From assembly GCA_945492935.1 (NCBI GenBank), contig CALYVE010000015.1, positions 1 to 12,717 of the forward strand: DNA of 12,717 bases. The letters are read 5' to 3'. A program made the translations under genes and the position numbers. This document shows, one piece after another, positions 7,439-12,717 of the stretch (positions within the stretch are counted from its first letter, which is position 1; each line of letters opens with the position of its first letter). This stretch comes from an uncultured Lachnospiraceae bacterium. Its GTDB lineage: Bacteria > Bacillota > Clostridia > Lachnospirales > Lachnospiraceae. The notes beneath the pieces were generated by a model, which saw nothing but the letters and a program-made list of their open reading frames with translations, did not search any database and was not told where the DNA came from.

Positions 7439-7873
7439 CTATCCTTTTACACGCTTTGCCACTTCTGACTTCAAGTATTCGTAGCGAAGTCTTTTTTCTT
7501 CTTTTGCAAAATGAACCTCGCGAAGCTGAACCGGATTATCCGCATAATCAAGTACTTCATCACCAAACTGCTCACTTGTAAGATCTATCGTTTTATCATC
7601 AATCACGTTGTAGCAATGATAGTTTCCACCATTTCGCAGGATTCCATACACCTGACCGCCATAAATATCCTGTACTAAAAATGCAGTAATCGAACATTGA
7701 CCAAGTGTCTTATTGGAAGGTGTCCAATCCGCACGCATGCGGGGTGCACACGTATCCGCACACCAAATGTCAGAAAGCATATCATAAAATGCTCTCAAAT
7801 CACCAATGGATTCATATTCCCTGACAACAGGTCGCACATCCGCCTGCTGCCAACCATAAAATTTATAACGCAT
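7439..7873 (-). CDS. YunG-family protein
   Basis: Hypothetical 144-aa protein resembling B. subtilis YunG. The family pattern visible here is W(S/T)PSN-K-LGQCSITAFLVQD (50-69), then YGGQVYGI, then HCYNVID (86-92), then IDLTSEQFG (96-104). No function is established that I can name. The spacing of Cys60, His86 and Asn89/Asp97 suggests a small cysteine-hydrolase-like (NlpC/transglutaminase-type) fold, but that is inference. There is no signal peptide or membrane helix, so it is cytoplasmic. I chose the ATG at 7871-7873 because GGAG lies 8 bases upstream. The frame stays open to 8029, but that extension would cross the cysE terminator hairpin. It is followed 42 bases later by the HMA gene and may start that short operon. 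Confidence 0.7.
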   Translation of the reverse strand: MRYKFYGWQQADVRPVVREYESIGDLRAFYDMLSDIWCADTCAPRMRADWTPSNKTLGQCSITAFLVQDIYGGQVYGILRNGGNYHCYNVIDDKTIDLTSEQFGDEVLDYADNPVQLREVHFAKEEKRLRYEYLKSEVAKRVKG

Positions 7874-7949
7874 ACTACCATCTCCATTCATCCGAAAAAT
7901 CAGCAATTCCTTGCTTGCAAGACGCTCGCGCCGAGTGCGGTTGTTTATG

Positions 7950-7979
7950 CAATAAAAATGTCCTCCGGTTAGTGAGGAC
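7950..7979 (-). terminator. Intrinsic terminator of cysE
   Basis: On the minus strand GTCCTC (7979 to 7974), loop ACTAACCG, GAGGAC (7965 to 7960), then CATTTTTATT without the leading C (7959 onward). The perfect 6-bp stem plus T-rich tail begins 10 bases after the cysE stop codon. Confidence 0.75.
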
Positions 7980-7988
7980 TTTGTTTCA

Positions 7989-8882
7989 CTACTTTGAACG
8001 AATCTCAAGCTCCGGAAGGGAAGATGCAACCTTCGAATTCGCAGGAATTGATTTTGTCACAAATGTATTACCTGCAACGACTGCATTTTCTCCAACGACG
8101 GTCTCACCCCCCAGAATTGTTGTGTTCGCGTATATTACTACATTGTCCTCAATTGTCGGGTGACGCTTGACACCTGCAAGCTGCTGACCGGCTCTCGTCG
8201 AGAGGGCTCCAAGCGTGACGCCCTGATATATTTTCACATGCTTACCAATCACGGTCGTCTCACCGATAACAATACCTGTTCCGTGATCAATACAAAAATA
8301 CTCGCCAATCTTTGCACCGGGGTTAATATCAATCCCTGTCGTGCTATGTGCATATTCTGTCATAATACGAGGAATGTACGGAACCTTTAACTCATAAAGT
8401 GCATGCGCATAACGATATACAAATATCGCAAAAATACCGGGATATGAAAAAATAATATCCTCCATATTCTTTGCAGCCGGGTCTCCATCGAATTCTGCCT
8501 CGACGTCTTTAACAATCATCGCCTGAATATCCGGAATCTGTGAAATGAAATCAACAACAAGCTGCTTCGACAGACGTTCCATTTCAAAAACATCGTCTGT
8601 GACTTCGTCAAAAGCAAGTGCCAGCTGAATCTGTTTTTCAAGCTTCTCTGCCATTACCGCAAGCGTGTAGCCTGCAAAATTCTCCTTTGAAACAAATGCC
8701 ATATTCTCAGAACCAAAATATCCGGGAAATGTTATTTTCTGTAAATCATTAATGACCGAAAGAATCATATCCTTCTTTGGAACACGGTCACCAAGTGCCA
8801 TATCAAACAAATTCTGACTCTCATAATTATTGCGAAGCTTCATCGCTGTTCGTGAAATTTCTCTAATTGCTGCGTTGTTCAT
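7989..8882 (-). CDS. cysE: Serine O-acetyltransferase
   Basis: Makes O-acetyl-L-serine from serine and acetyl-CoA, the first committed step of cysteine synthesis. The 297-aa cytoplasmic protein has an alpha-helical N-terminal domain (about 1-165) and a left-handed beta-helix of hexapeptide repeats from about 183 (TGIDINPGAKIG). Expected catalytic residues are present: Asp199-His200 in CIDHGTGIVIGE and His241 in KRHPTIED. The insert between them (GALSTRAGQQLAGV) is longer than in E. coli CysE, and the protein ends PELEIRSK without the GxPA-type tail and terminal Ile that dock into CysK. It therefore belongs to the longer clostridial/Bacteroidetes-like subtype. I chose the ATG at 8880-8882 because GAGGAAGGGG lies 5 bases upstream. 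An ATG at 8922-8924 has no ribosome binding site. It has its own promoter and terminator, so it is probably monocistronic. Confidence 0.92.
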   Translation of the reverse strand: MNNAAIREISRTAMKLRNNYESQNLFDMALGDRVPKKDMILSVINDLQKITFPGYFGSENMAFVSKENFAGYTLAVMAEKLEKQIQLALAFDEVTDDVFEMERLSKQLVVDFISQIPDIQAMIVKDVEAEFDGDPAAKNMEDIIFSYPGIFAIFVYRYAHALYELKVPYIPRIMTEYAHSTTGIDINPGAKIGEYFCIDHGTGIVIGETTVIGKHVKIYQGVTLGALSTRAGQQLAGVKRHPTIEDNVVIYANTTILGGETVVGENAVVAGNTFVTKSIPANSKVASSLPELEIRSK

Positions 8883-8913
8883 AATTACCCCTTCCTCATC
8901 TATCGAACAAAAC

Positions 8914-8937
8914 CCTGTTTTCATACAGAAAATCAGG
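8914..8937 (-). promoter_or_regulatory. Hairpin in the cysE leader
   Basis: In the cysE transcript CCTG-A-TTTTC pairs with GAAAA-CAGG around the loop TGTAT: nine pairs with one bulged A. It is followed by GTTTTGTTCG and, about 17 bases later, by the cysE Shine-Dalgarno sequence. It could be a weak attenuator or an mRNA stability element. The poor U-run argues against strong termination in this direction. There is no T-box or other riboswitch of recognisable shape in this leader of about 88 bases. Confidence 0.35.
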
Positions 8938-8976
8938 ACTTTTTCATCTTCATATTCTTACGTTATTCCTTTCTAA

Positions 8977-9005
8977 ATTGTATGAAAATCAGTCTGCTTT
9001 GTCAA
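8977..9005 (-). promoter_or_regulatory. Sigma-A promoter of cysE
   Basis: On the minus strand a perfect -35 TTGACA (9005 to 9000), a 17-base spacer and -10 TACAAT (8982 to 8977). It predicts a start near 8970 and a 5' leader of about 88 bases. Confidence 0.8.
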
Positions 9006-9021
9006 ACCTTTTTAATTGACA
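9000..9021. promoter_or_regulatory. Inverted repeat formed by two divergent -35 boxes
   Basis: TGTCAA (9000-9005), 10 bases, TTGACA (9016-9021). The two arms are the -35 elements of the cysE and hydE promoters facing away from each other. RNA polymerases could not easily occupy both at once, and a dimeric regulator bound here would affect both. Confidence 0.6.
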
Positions 9022-9044
9022 GAAAATGCAACAGCTAGTATTAT
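9016..9044 (+). promoter_or_regulatory. Sigma-A promoter of the hydE-nadA-mnmA operon
   Basis: A perfect -35 TTGACA (9016-9021), a 17-base spacer and -10 TATTAT (9039-9044; 5 of 6 matches). It predicts a start near 9051 and a leader of about 67 bases before the GTG of hydE. Confidence 0.8.
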
Positions 9045-9067
9045 GAAACCATTGAAACAATCGAAAA

Positions 9068-9106
9068 AAATGGCGTAAATCTTACGTTTTACGGCATAAG
9101 CCATTT
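9068..9106 (+). promoter_or_regulatory. Leader hairpin just upstream of hydE
   Basis: AAATGGC (9068-9074) pairs with GCCATTT (9100-9106). Inside it GTAAA (9075-9079) pairs with TTTAC (9088-9092), leaving a one-sided bulge GGCATAA that can form its own GGC-ATAA-GCC mini-hairpin. It ends 11 bases before the GTG start, and the remaining AGTAGTTTAAT has no clear Shine-Dalgarno sequence. This combination suggests low or regulated initiation. The palindromic TTACG units could also be a protein site. Confidence 0.4.
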
Positions 9107-9117
9107 AGTAGTTTAAT

Positions 9118-10173
9118 GTGAGACAGAATATCACTAATATTATTGAGAAACTTTCTCAATTTCATAACGTTACAGACAATGAGCTTCTTACCTTGTTAAA
9201 AGACGCGCTTTCAGAGGACGAAAACCGATTGTTGTGTCAACGTGCAGACGAATGCAGAAAGAAAATTTATGGAACCGATGTCTATATTCGCGGTTTAATT
9301 GAATTTTCAAATTATTGTATAAACAACTGCTACTATTGCGGAATTCGAAGAGAGAACCAAAACGTAAAACGCTATCGGCTTTCAAAGGACGAAATAATAG
9401 AATGCTGCATCCAGGGCTATGCGCTTGGTTTTCGCACCTTTGTATTACAAAGTGGTGAGGACCCCTATTATACGGATGACATTCTGTGCTATATTATTGC
9501 AGACATACGCACAAGGTTTAAGGACTGCGCAATAACGCTCTCGATTGGCGAGCGCTCCAAGGAAAGCTACAAAGCATTTTTTGAGGTCGGTGCCAATCGT
9601 TATCTGCTTCGGCACGAGACTGCTTCGGATTCACATTATGCAAGGCTGCATCCGGATGAATTATCCCTTGCAAACAGGAAAAAATGCCTGTTTGATTTAA
9701 AGGAAATCGGTTATCAGGTCGGTGCCGGATTTATGGTTGGTTCGCCTTATCAGACCCCCGAGCATTTACTTGCAGATTTACGTTTTTTACAAGAGCTTTC
9801 CCCCGATATGATCGGAATCGGACCTTTTATACACCATGCAGACACCCCATTTGCCAATATGCCGAATGGGACGCTTGAAATGACATTAAAGCTACTGTCA
9901 ATAATACGTCTGCTTTTTCCGGATGTTTTACTTCCGGCGACAACCGCACTTGGAACGATACATAAAAACGGGCGCGAGTTAGGGCTTAAGGCGGGAGCAA
10001 ATGTCGTAATGCCAAACCTTTCTCCATCCGGGGTAAGGGAAAACTATACACTATATGATAACAAAATCTGTACCGGCGAAGAGGCTGCAGCATGTATAAG
10101 CTGCTTGTCACAACGTGTGCAAAGTGCCGGTTATTCGCTAGTTACAGATATCGGAAACAGACGATTTATTTAG
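9118..10173 (+). CDS. hydE: [FeFe] hydrogenase maturase HydE (radical SAM)
   Basis: Radical SAM enzyme that, with HydF and HydG, assembles the H-cluster of [FeFe] hydrogenase. The 351-aa protein has the radical SAM motif CINNCYYC (Cys67, Cys71, Cys74, CX3CX2C) inside the HydE-type context RGLIEFSNYC...CGIRREN, and continues with RYRLS, LGFRTFVLQSGED and a full TIM-barrel length ending near residue 350. HydE, BioB and PylB are related. The RGLIEFSNYC and LQSGED blocks favour HydE. A second cysteine set CX7CX2C (Cys318, Cys326, Cys329) matches the spacing of the optional second Fe-S cluster in Thermotoga HydE. The start must be the GTG, because an in-frame TAG lies 9 bases upstream and no internal Met occurs before residue 205. 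No strong ribosome binding site is visible. It is the first gene of a tight operon with nadA, and neither hydF nor hydG is in the window. Confidence 0.9.
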   Translation: MRQNITNIIEKLSQFHNVTDNELLTLLKDALSEDENRLLCQRADECRKKIYGTDVYIRGLIEFSNYCINNCYYCGIRRENQNVKRYRLSKDEIIECCIQGYALGFRTFVLQSGEDPYYTDDILCYIIADIRTRFKDCAITLSIGERSKESYKAFFEVGANRYLLRHETASDSHYARLHPDELSLANRKKCLFDLKEIGYQVGAGFMVGSPYQTPEHLLADLRFLQELSPDMIGIGPFIHHADTPFANMPNGTLEMTLKLLSIIRLLFPDVLLPATTALGTIHKNGRELGLKAGANVVMPNLSPSGVRENYTLYDNKICTGEEAAACISCLSQRVQSAGYSLVTDIGNRRFI

Positions 10174-10181
10174 GAGGAAAT

Positions 10182-11099
10182 ATGATGGAAATCAAAGAAA
10201 TGCAACAGGAAATCATCCGCTTGAAGAAGGAGAAGGATGTTTGCATCCTTGCACACAGCTATCAGTCAAAAGAAATAATTGAGGTAGCTGATTTTACTGG
10301 CGATTCTTTCAAGCTATCCGTAGATGCAACAAAGGTTAACGCCAAAAATGTTCTCATGTGCGGCGTACGTTTTATGGCAGAGACAGCTAAGATTCTCTCC
10401 CCGGAGAAAACCGTTTATCTCGCCAATCCACAGGCTGGCTGCCCGATGGCAGAGCAGATGGACGTCGAGATGATTGAAGCTGTCAAAGCTGCAAATCCTG
10501 ACTATACCGTTGTTGCCTATATCAATACGACATCCGCCTTGAAAACAGTTTGTGATGTTTGTGTAACTTCCGCTTCTGCTGTTAAGATTGTAAATGCTAT
10601 CGATAACAAAAACATTCTTTTTATCCCTGATTGTAACCTTGGCGATTATGTCAGCAAGCAATGTCCGGATAAAAACATCAAGCTTTTACAGGGTGGTTGT
10701 CCGATTCATGCAAGGGTTACAAAGGAAGATGTGCAAAAGGCAAAGAAGCTTTATCCAAATGCCAAATTCCTTGTTCATCCGGAATGTGTTCCTTCTGTCG
10801 TAGCACAGGCAGATTTTGTAGGTTCTACAACTGCTATTATGAAATATGCTATGGAAAGTGAGGCAAAGGAATTCATCATAGGTACAGAAATCAGCATTAC
10901 GGACCATCTTTCCTATGAATGTCCCGACAAGATTTTCCATTCCTTATCAAAGGATTTAATTTGTCCAAACATGAAATCCACTACACTGGGTGATGTATAC
11001 CATGCATTGCTTGGACATTGTGGTGAAGAAATTGTTTTAGATGATTATACCATGACAAAGGCGAAGGCATGTATCGATAAAATGATCGAGCTTGGCTAA
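10182..11099 (+). CDS. nadA: Quinolinate synthase NadA
   Basis: [4Fe-4S] enzyme of de novo NAD synthesis that condenses iminoaspartate with dihydroxyacetone phosphate to quinolinate. The 305-aa protein is full length for the short NadA type. Expected cluster ligands are Cys87 (QAGCPMAEQ), Cys173 (GGCPIHARVT) and Cys261 (LICPNMKSTTL). Other family blocks are ILAHSYQ (22-28), MCGVRFMAETAKIL (59-72) and HPEC (199-202). AGGAGG lies just upstream of two successive ATG codons at 10182 and 10185. The second has the better spacing (7 bases from GGAGG), so the true protein may be one residue shorter. A longer in-frame reading from 10092 would overlap hydE by 82 bases and is not preferred. It starts 8 bases after the hydE stop. 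The usual partners nadB and nadC are absent here, which is unusual for this gene. Confidence 0.94.
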   Translation: MMEIKEMQQEIIRLKKEKDVCILAHSYQSKEIIEVADFTGDSFKLSVDATKVNAKNVLMCGVRFMAETAKILSPEKTVYLANPQAGCPMAEQMDVEMIEAVKAANPDYTVVAYINTTSALKTVCDVCVTSASAVKIVNAIDNKNILFIPDCNLGDYVSKQCPDKNIKLLQGGCPIHARVTKEDVQKAKKLYPNAKFLVHPECVPSVVAQADFVGSTTAIMKYAMESEAKEFIIGTEISITDHLSYECPDKIFHSLSKDLICPNMKSTTLGDVYHALLGHCGEEIVLDDYTMTKAKACIDKMIELG

Positions 11100-11116
11100 T
11101 TCGCGAAAGGATGATT

Positions 11117-12190
11117 ATGAGTTCTAAAGTATTAATTGCCATGAGTGGTGGCGTTGATTCCAGTGTCGCCGCCTACCTCATGAAGGCTGCCGGTCATGAT
11201 TGTATCGGCGCTACAATGAAGCTTTTTTATAACGAGGATGTTGGTCTTTCCAAAAACCATAGCTGTTGTTCCGTTGATGACGTAGCAGACGCGCGTGCCG
11301 TTGCAACAGCACTTGATATTCCTTATTACGTTTTTAATTTTTCAGAGCGGTTTAAGGAAGAGGTTTTGGATAAGTTTGTCTGCTGCTACGAGAATGGTAT
11401 TACGCCAAATCCTTGTATTGAATGTAATCGACATCTCAAATTTGAATATCTGTATAACCGTTGTAAGGAGCTTGGCTACGAATATGTTGTTACCGGACAT
11501 TATGCAACGATTGCGTACGATACTACAAGCGGACGCTATATCTTGCGTCGTGCAGTTGACCCTGCAAAGGATCAAAGCTATGTCCTATACAGCATGACAC
11601 AGGATCAGCTTGCACATACGATTTTTCCACTCGGAGTTATGACAAAAGCCGCGGCCAGACAGATTGCCTCCGAGCACGGATTTATTAACGCAAAAAAACA
11701 TGACAGCCAGGACATCTGTTTTGTTCCCGACGGCAAATATTATAATTTCATTGAACAATACACCGGTAAAACATATCCGGAAGGTAATTTTGTTGATGAG
11801 GAAGGAAATATTCTCGGCCGCCACAAGGGAATTATTCGTTATACGGTCGGACAGAGAAAAGGACTCGGGCTTTCGCTAAAAGAACCTCTTTATGTCAAAA
11901 AAGTCGATATTGCACGCAACGAGATTGTCCTTGCCCCCGATAAAAATCTTTATTCTTCTGCGCTTACAGCAAAGGATATTAACCTTATTTCTGTTACAAG
12001 TATAGACGCACCAATGCGTGTGAAAGCAAAGGTGCGATATAGACACACCGAACAATGGGCAACGGTAACACAACCGACACCAGACACACTGCATGTTCAA
12101 TTCGACGAGCCACAGCGTGCGATTACAAGCGGACAAGCCGTTGTTCTTTATGATGGTGATATCGTAGTCGGTGGCGGAACCATTATTTAA
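11117..12190 (+). CDS. mnmA: tRNA-specific 2-thiouridylase MnmA
   Basis: Cytoplasmic enzyme that installs the 2-thio group on U34 of tRNA-Lys, -Glu and -Gln, using ATP and a persulfide from a cysteine desulfurase. The 357-aa product is normal length. The PP-loop is SGGVDSSV (10-17). The nucleophile lies in NPCIECN (Cys103), and the persulfide-carrying cysteine lies in DICFVPDG (Cys201). VTGHYA (125-130), KDQSYVLY (151-158) and YTVGQRKGLG further on are family blocks, followed by the C-terminal beta-barrel domains. I chose the ATG at 11117 because AAAGG lies 6 bases upstream. The in-frame ATG at 11111 overlaps that site. It begins 17 bases after nadA, so it is the last gene of hydE-nadA-mnmA. 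The sulfur donor (an IscS/NifS-type desulfurase) is not in the window. Confidence 0.95.
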   Translation: MSSKVLIAMSGGVDSSVAAYLMKAAGHDCIGATMKLFYNEDVGLSKNHSCCSVDDVADARAVATALDIPYYVFNFSERFKEEVLDKFVCCYENGITPNPCIECNRHLKFEYLYNRCKELGYEYVVTGHYATIAYDTTSGRYILRRAVDPAKDQSYVLYSMTQDQLAHTIFPLGVMTKAAARQIASEHGFINAKKHDSQDICFVPDGKYYNFIEQYTGKTYPEGNFVDEEGNILGRHKGIIRYTVGQRKGLGLSLKEPLYVKKVDIARNEIVLAPDKNLYSSALTAKDINLISVTSIDAPMRVKAKVRYRHTEQWATVTQPTPDTLHVQFDEPQRAITSGQAVVLYDGDIVVGGGTII

Positions 12191-12199
12191 AACAGACAA

Positions 12200-12218
12200 A
12201 ATTGCTTCATCAGCAATT
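12200..12218 (+). terminator. Hairpin after mnmA, possible weak terminator
   Basis: AATTGCT, loop TCATC, AGCAATT: a perfect 7-bp stem starting 10 bases after the mnmA stop. The following CTTTGATTG is only moderately T-rich, so termination here would be partial. The stronger hairpin at 12260 may finish the job. Confidence 0.35.
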
Positions 12219-12259
12219 CTTTGATTGCACTGCCGGCAAGGCCGCGGTGAAAACCAAAA

Positions 12260-12291
12260 AGAAGGTCTACGATTTTTTTCATAGACCTTCT
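12260..12291 (-). terminator. Strong intrinsic terminator between convergent genes
   Basis: AGAAGGTCTA (12260-12269) pairs perfectly with TAGACCTTCT (12282-12291) around a 12-base loop. On the minus strand the stem is followed by TTTTTGGTTTT, a good U-run, so it mainly ends the ABC permease transcript, 12 bases past its stop. On the plus strand it is followed by CTTATATTG and could also stop read-through from mnmA. Confidence 0.8.
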
Positions 12292-12303
12292 CTTATATTG
12301 TAT

Positions 12304-12717
12304 TTATATTTTTTGAGATGTAATTTTGTAGTAGGTACGTGCTGTAAGATTATATACAACATAGTATACCGCTGAAAAAACAAGTACCGTTCCAATCATA
12401 CATCCAATGTAAAGAGGTGTATTTGTAAACATCATAATTGCAAGCAAATCTTTGATGATCTTAAAGGCAAATACAATATGAACAACCGCAAGCATAATCG
12501 GAAGGAAAAACACCTGCATAATCTGGCTGTGAATTACTTTTTTTACCTCTGCCTTACTCATGCCAACCTTCTGCATAATCTGAAAGCGTTCCCGATCCTC
12601 ATACCCTTCTGAAAGCTGCTTATAATAAATAATCATAACAGTAATTACAAGGAACATTGTTCCAAGGAAAAGCCCGATAAAAAACAATCCGCCGTACATT
12701 CCAAAAGATTCCGGACG
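12304..12717 (-). CDS. ABC transporter permease, FtsX/BceB-like (partial, C-terminal end)
   Basis: C-terminal 137 residues of a membrane permease. The gene continues past the window edge, where the frame is still open (RPESFG precedes the first visible Met). It holds three hydrophobic helices at about 7-32, 68-88 and 98-122 of the visible part, with the cytosolic segment YKQLSEGYEDRERFQIMQKV between the first two, then GMSKAEVKKVIHSQ. That segment and the following FFLPIMLAVVHIVFAFK are characteristic of the last FtsX domain in BceB/VraG-type permeases. These permeases pair with an ATPase and often with a two-component system for cell-wall peptide antibiotic sensing and resistance. The ATPase would be expected upstream, outside the window. 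The substrate cannot be inferred from this fragment. A strong terminator follows it. Confidence 0.82.
   Translation of the reverse strand, partial: RPESFGMYGGLFFIGLFLGTMFLVITVMIIYYKQLSEGYEDRERFQIMQKVGMSKAEVKKVIHSQIMQVFFLPIMLAVVHIVFAFKIIKDLLAIMMFTNTPLYIGCMIGTVLVFSAVYYVVYNLTARTYYKITSQKI

Noticed and set aside
7874..8029. N-terminal extension of the YunG-family gene by 52 codons
   Set aside because: It would translate through the cysE terminator hairpin and overlap the end of cysE. A good Shine-Dalgarno site supports the start at 7873.
8933..8953. A six-residue leader peptide (MKMKKS) in the cysE leader
   Set aside because: No usable ribosome binding site, no cysteine or serine codon run that would suit attenuation, and it overlaps the leader hairpin. 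Chance is sufficient.
8883..8976. T-box or S-box riboswitch upstream of cysE
   Set aside because: The leader is only about 88 bases, with no T-box sequence, specifier loop or SAM-aptamer pattern.
9118..10173. Biotin synthase, PylB or ThiH instead of HydE
   Set aside because: These are related radical SAM proteins, but the RGLIEFSNYC and CGIRR context, LQSGED and the C-terminal CX7CX2C fit HydE best. No pyrrolysine, biotin or thiamine genes are nearby.

Overview
This is an AT-rich chromosomal stretch from a low-GC, Gram-positive anaerobe. The best fit is a clostridium of the Lachnospiraceae type. The evidence is a [FeFe]-hydrogenase maturase (HydE), a YlmH-type S4 protein, a YunG-family protein, a BceB/FtsX-type permease, AGGAGG-like ribosome binding sites and consensus sigma-A promoters. 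The taxonomic placement is inferred from gene content. I see no mobile element, CRISPR array, rRNA or tRNA, and no gap longer than 300 bases without a gene.

Layout. (a) 78-1070, plus: a divergent asparaginase-family enzyme. (b) 1100-8882, minus: nine genes. In transcription order they are cysE (serine acetyltransferase, own strong promoter and terminator), a YunG-family protein, a small copper-chaperone-like HMA protein, ylmH, corA (Mg2+/divalent cation channel), a PlsC-type acyltransferase, trkA (double-RCK regulator), an NhaP-type Na+/H+ antiporter, and a small membrane-anchored protein of unknown function. corA-plsC-trkA-nhaP are spaced 48-85 bases apart and look like one ion/membrane-homeostasis operon. 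(c) 9118-12190, plus: a tight operon hydE-nadA-mnmA. (d) 12304-12717, minus: the C-terminal part of a BceB-like ABC permease that runs off the window, converging on mnmA across a strong hairpin terminator.

The clearest regulatory architecture is the 235-base gap between cysE and hydE. Two near-consensus sigma-A promoters sit back to back. Their -35 boxes are 10 bases apart and form an inverted repeat. Cysteine precursor synthesis (CysE) is thus divergently paired with an operon of two Fe-S enzymes (HydE, NadA) and a sulfur-transfer enzyme (MnmA), all of which use cysteine-derived sulfur. Joint regulation is an inference.

Most of the window is conserved housekeeping. I did not find a convincing new multi-gene system. 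The points most worth a second look are a pair of 12-base direct repeats 21 bases apart upstream of the small unknown membrane protein (spacing like LytTR-type operators), a solitary HydE that keeps the optional second Fe-S cysteine motif, a TrkA regulator paired with an antiporter and no visible TrkH, and the YunG-family protein with conserved Cys and His.
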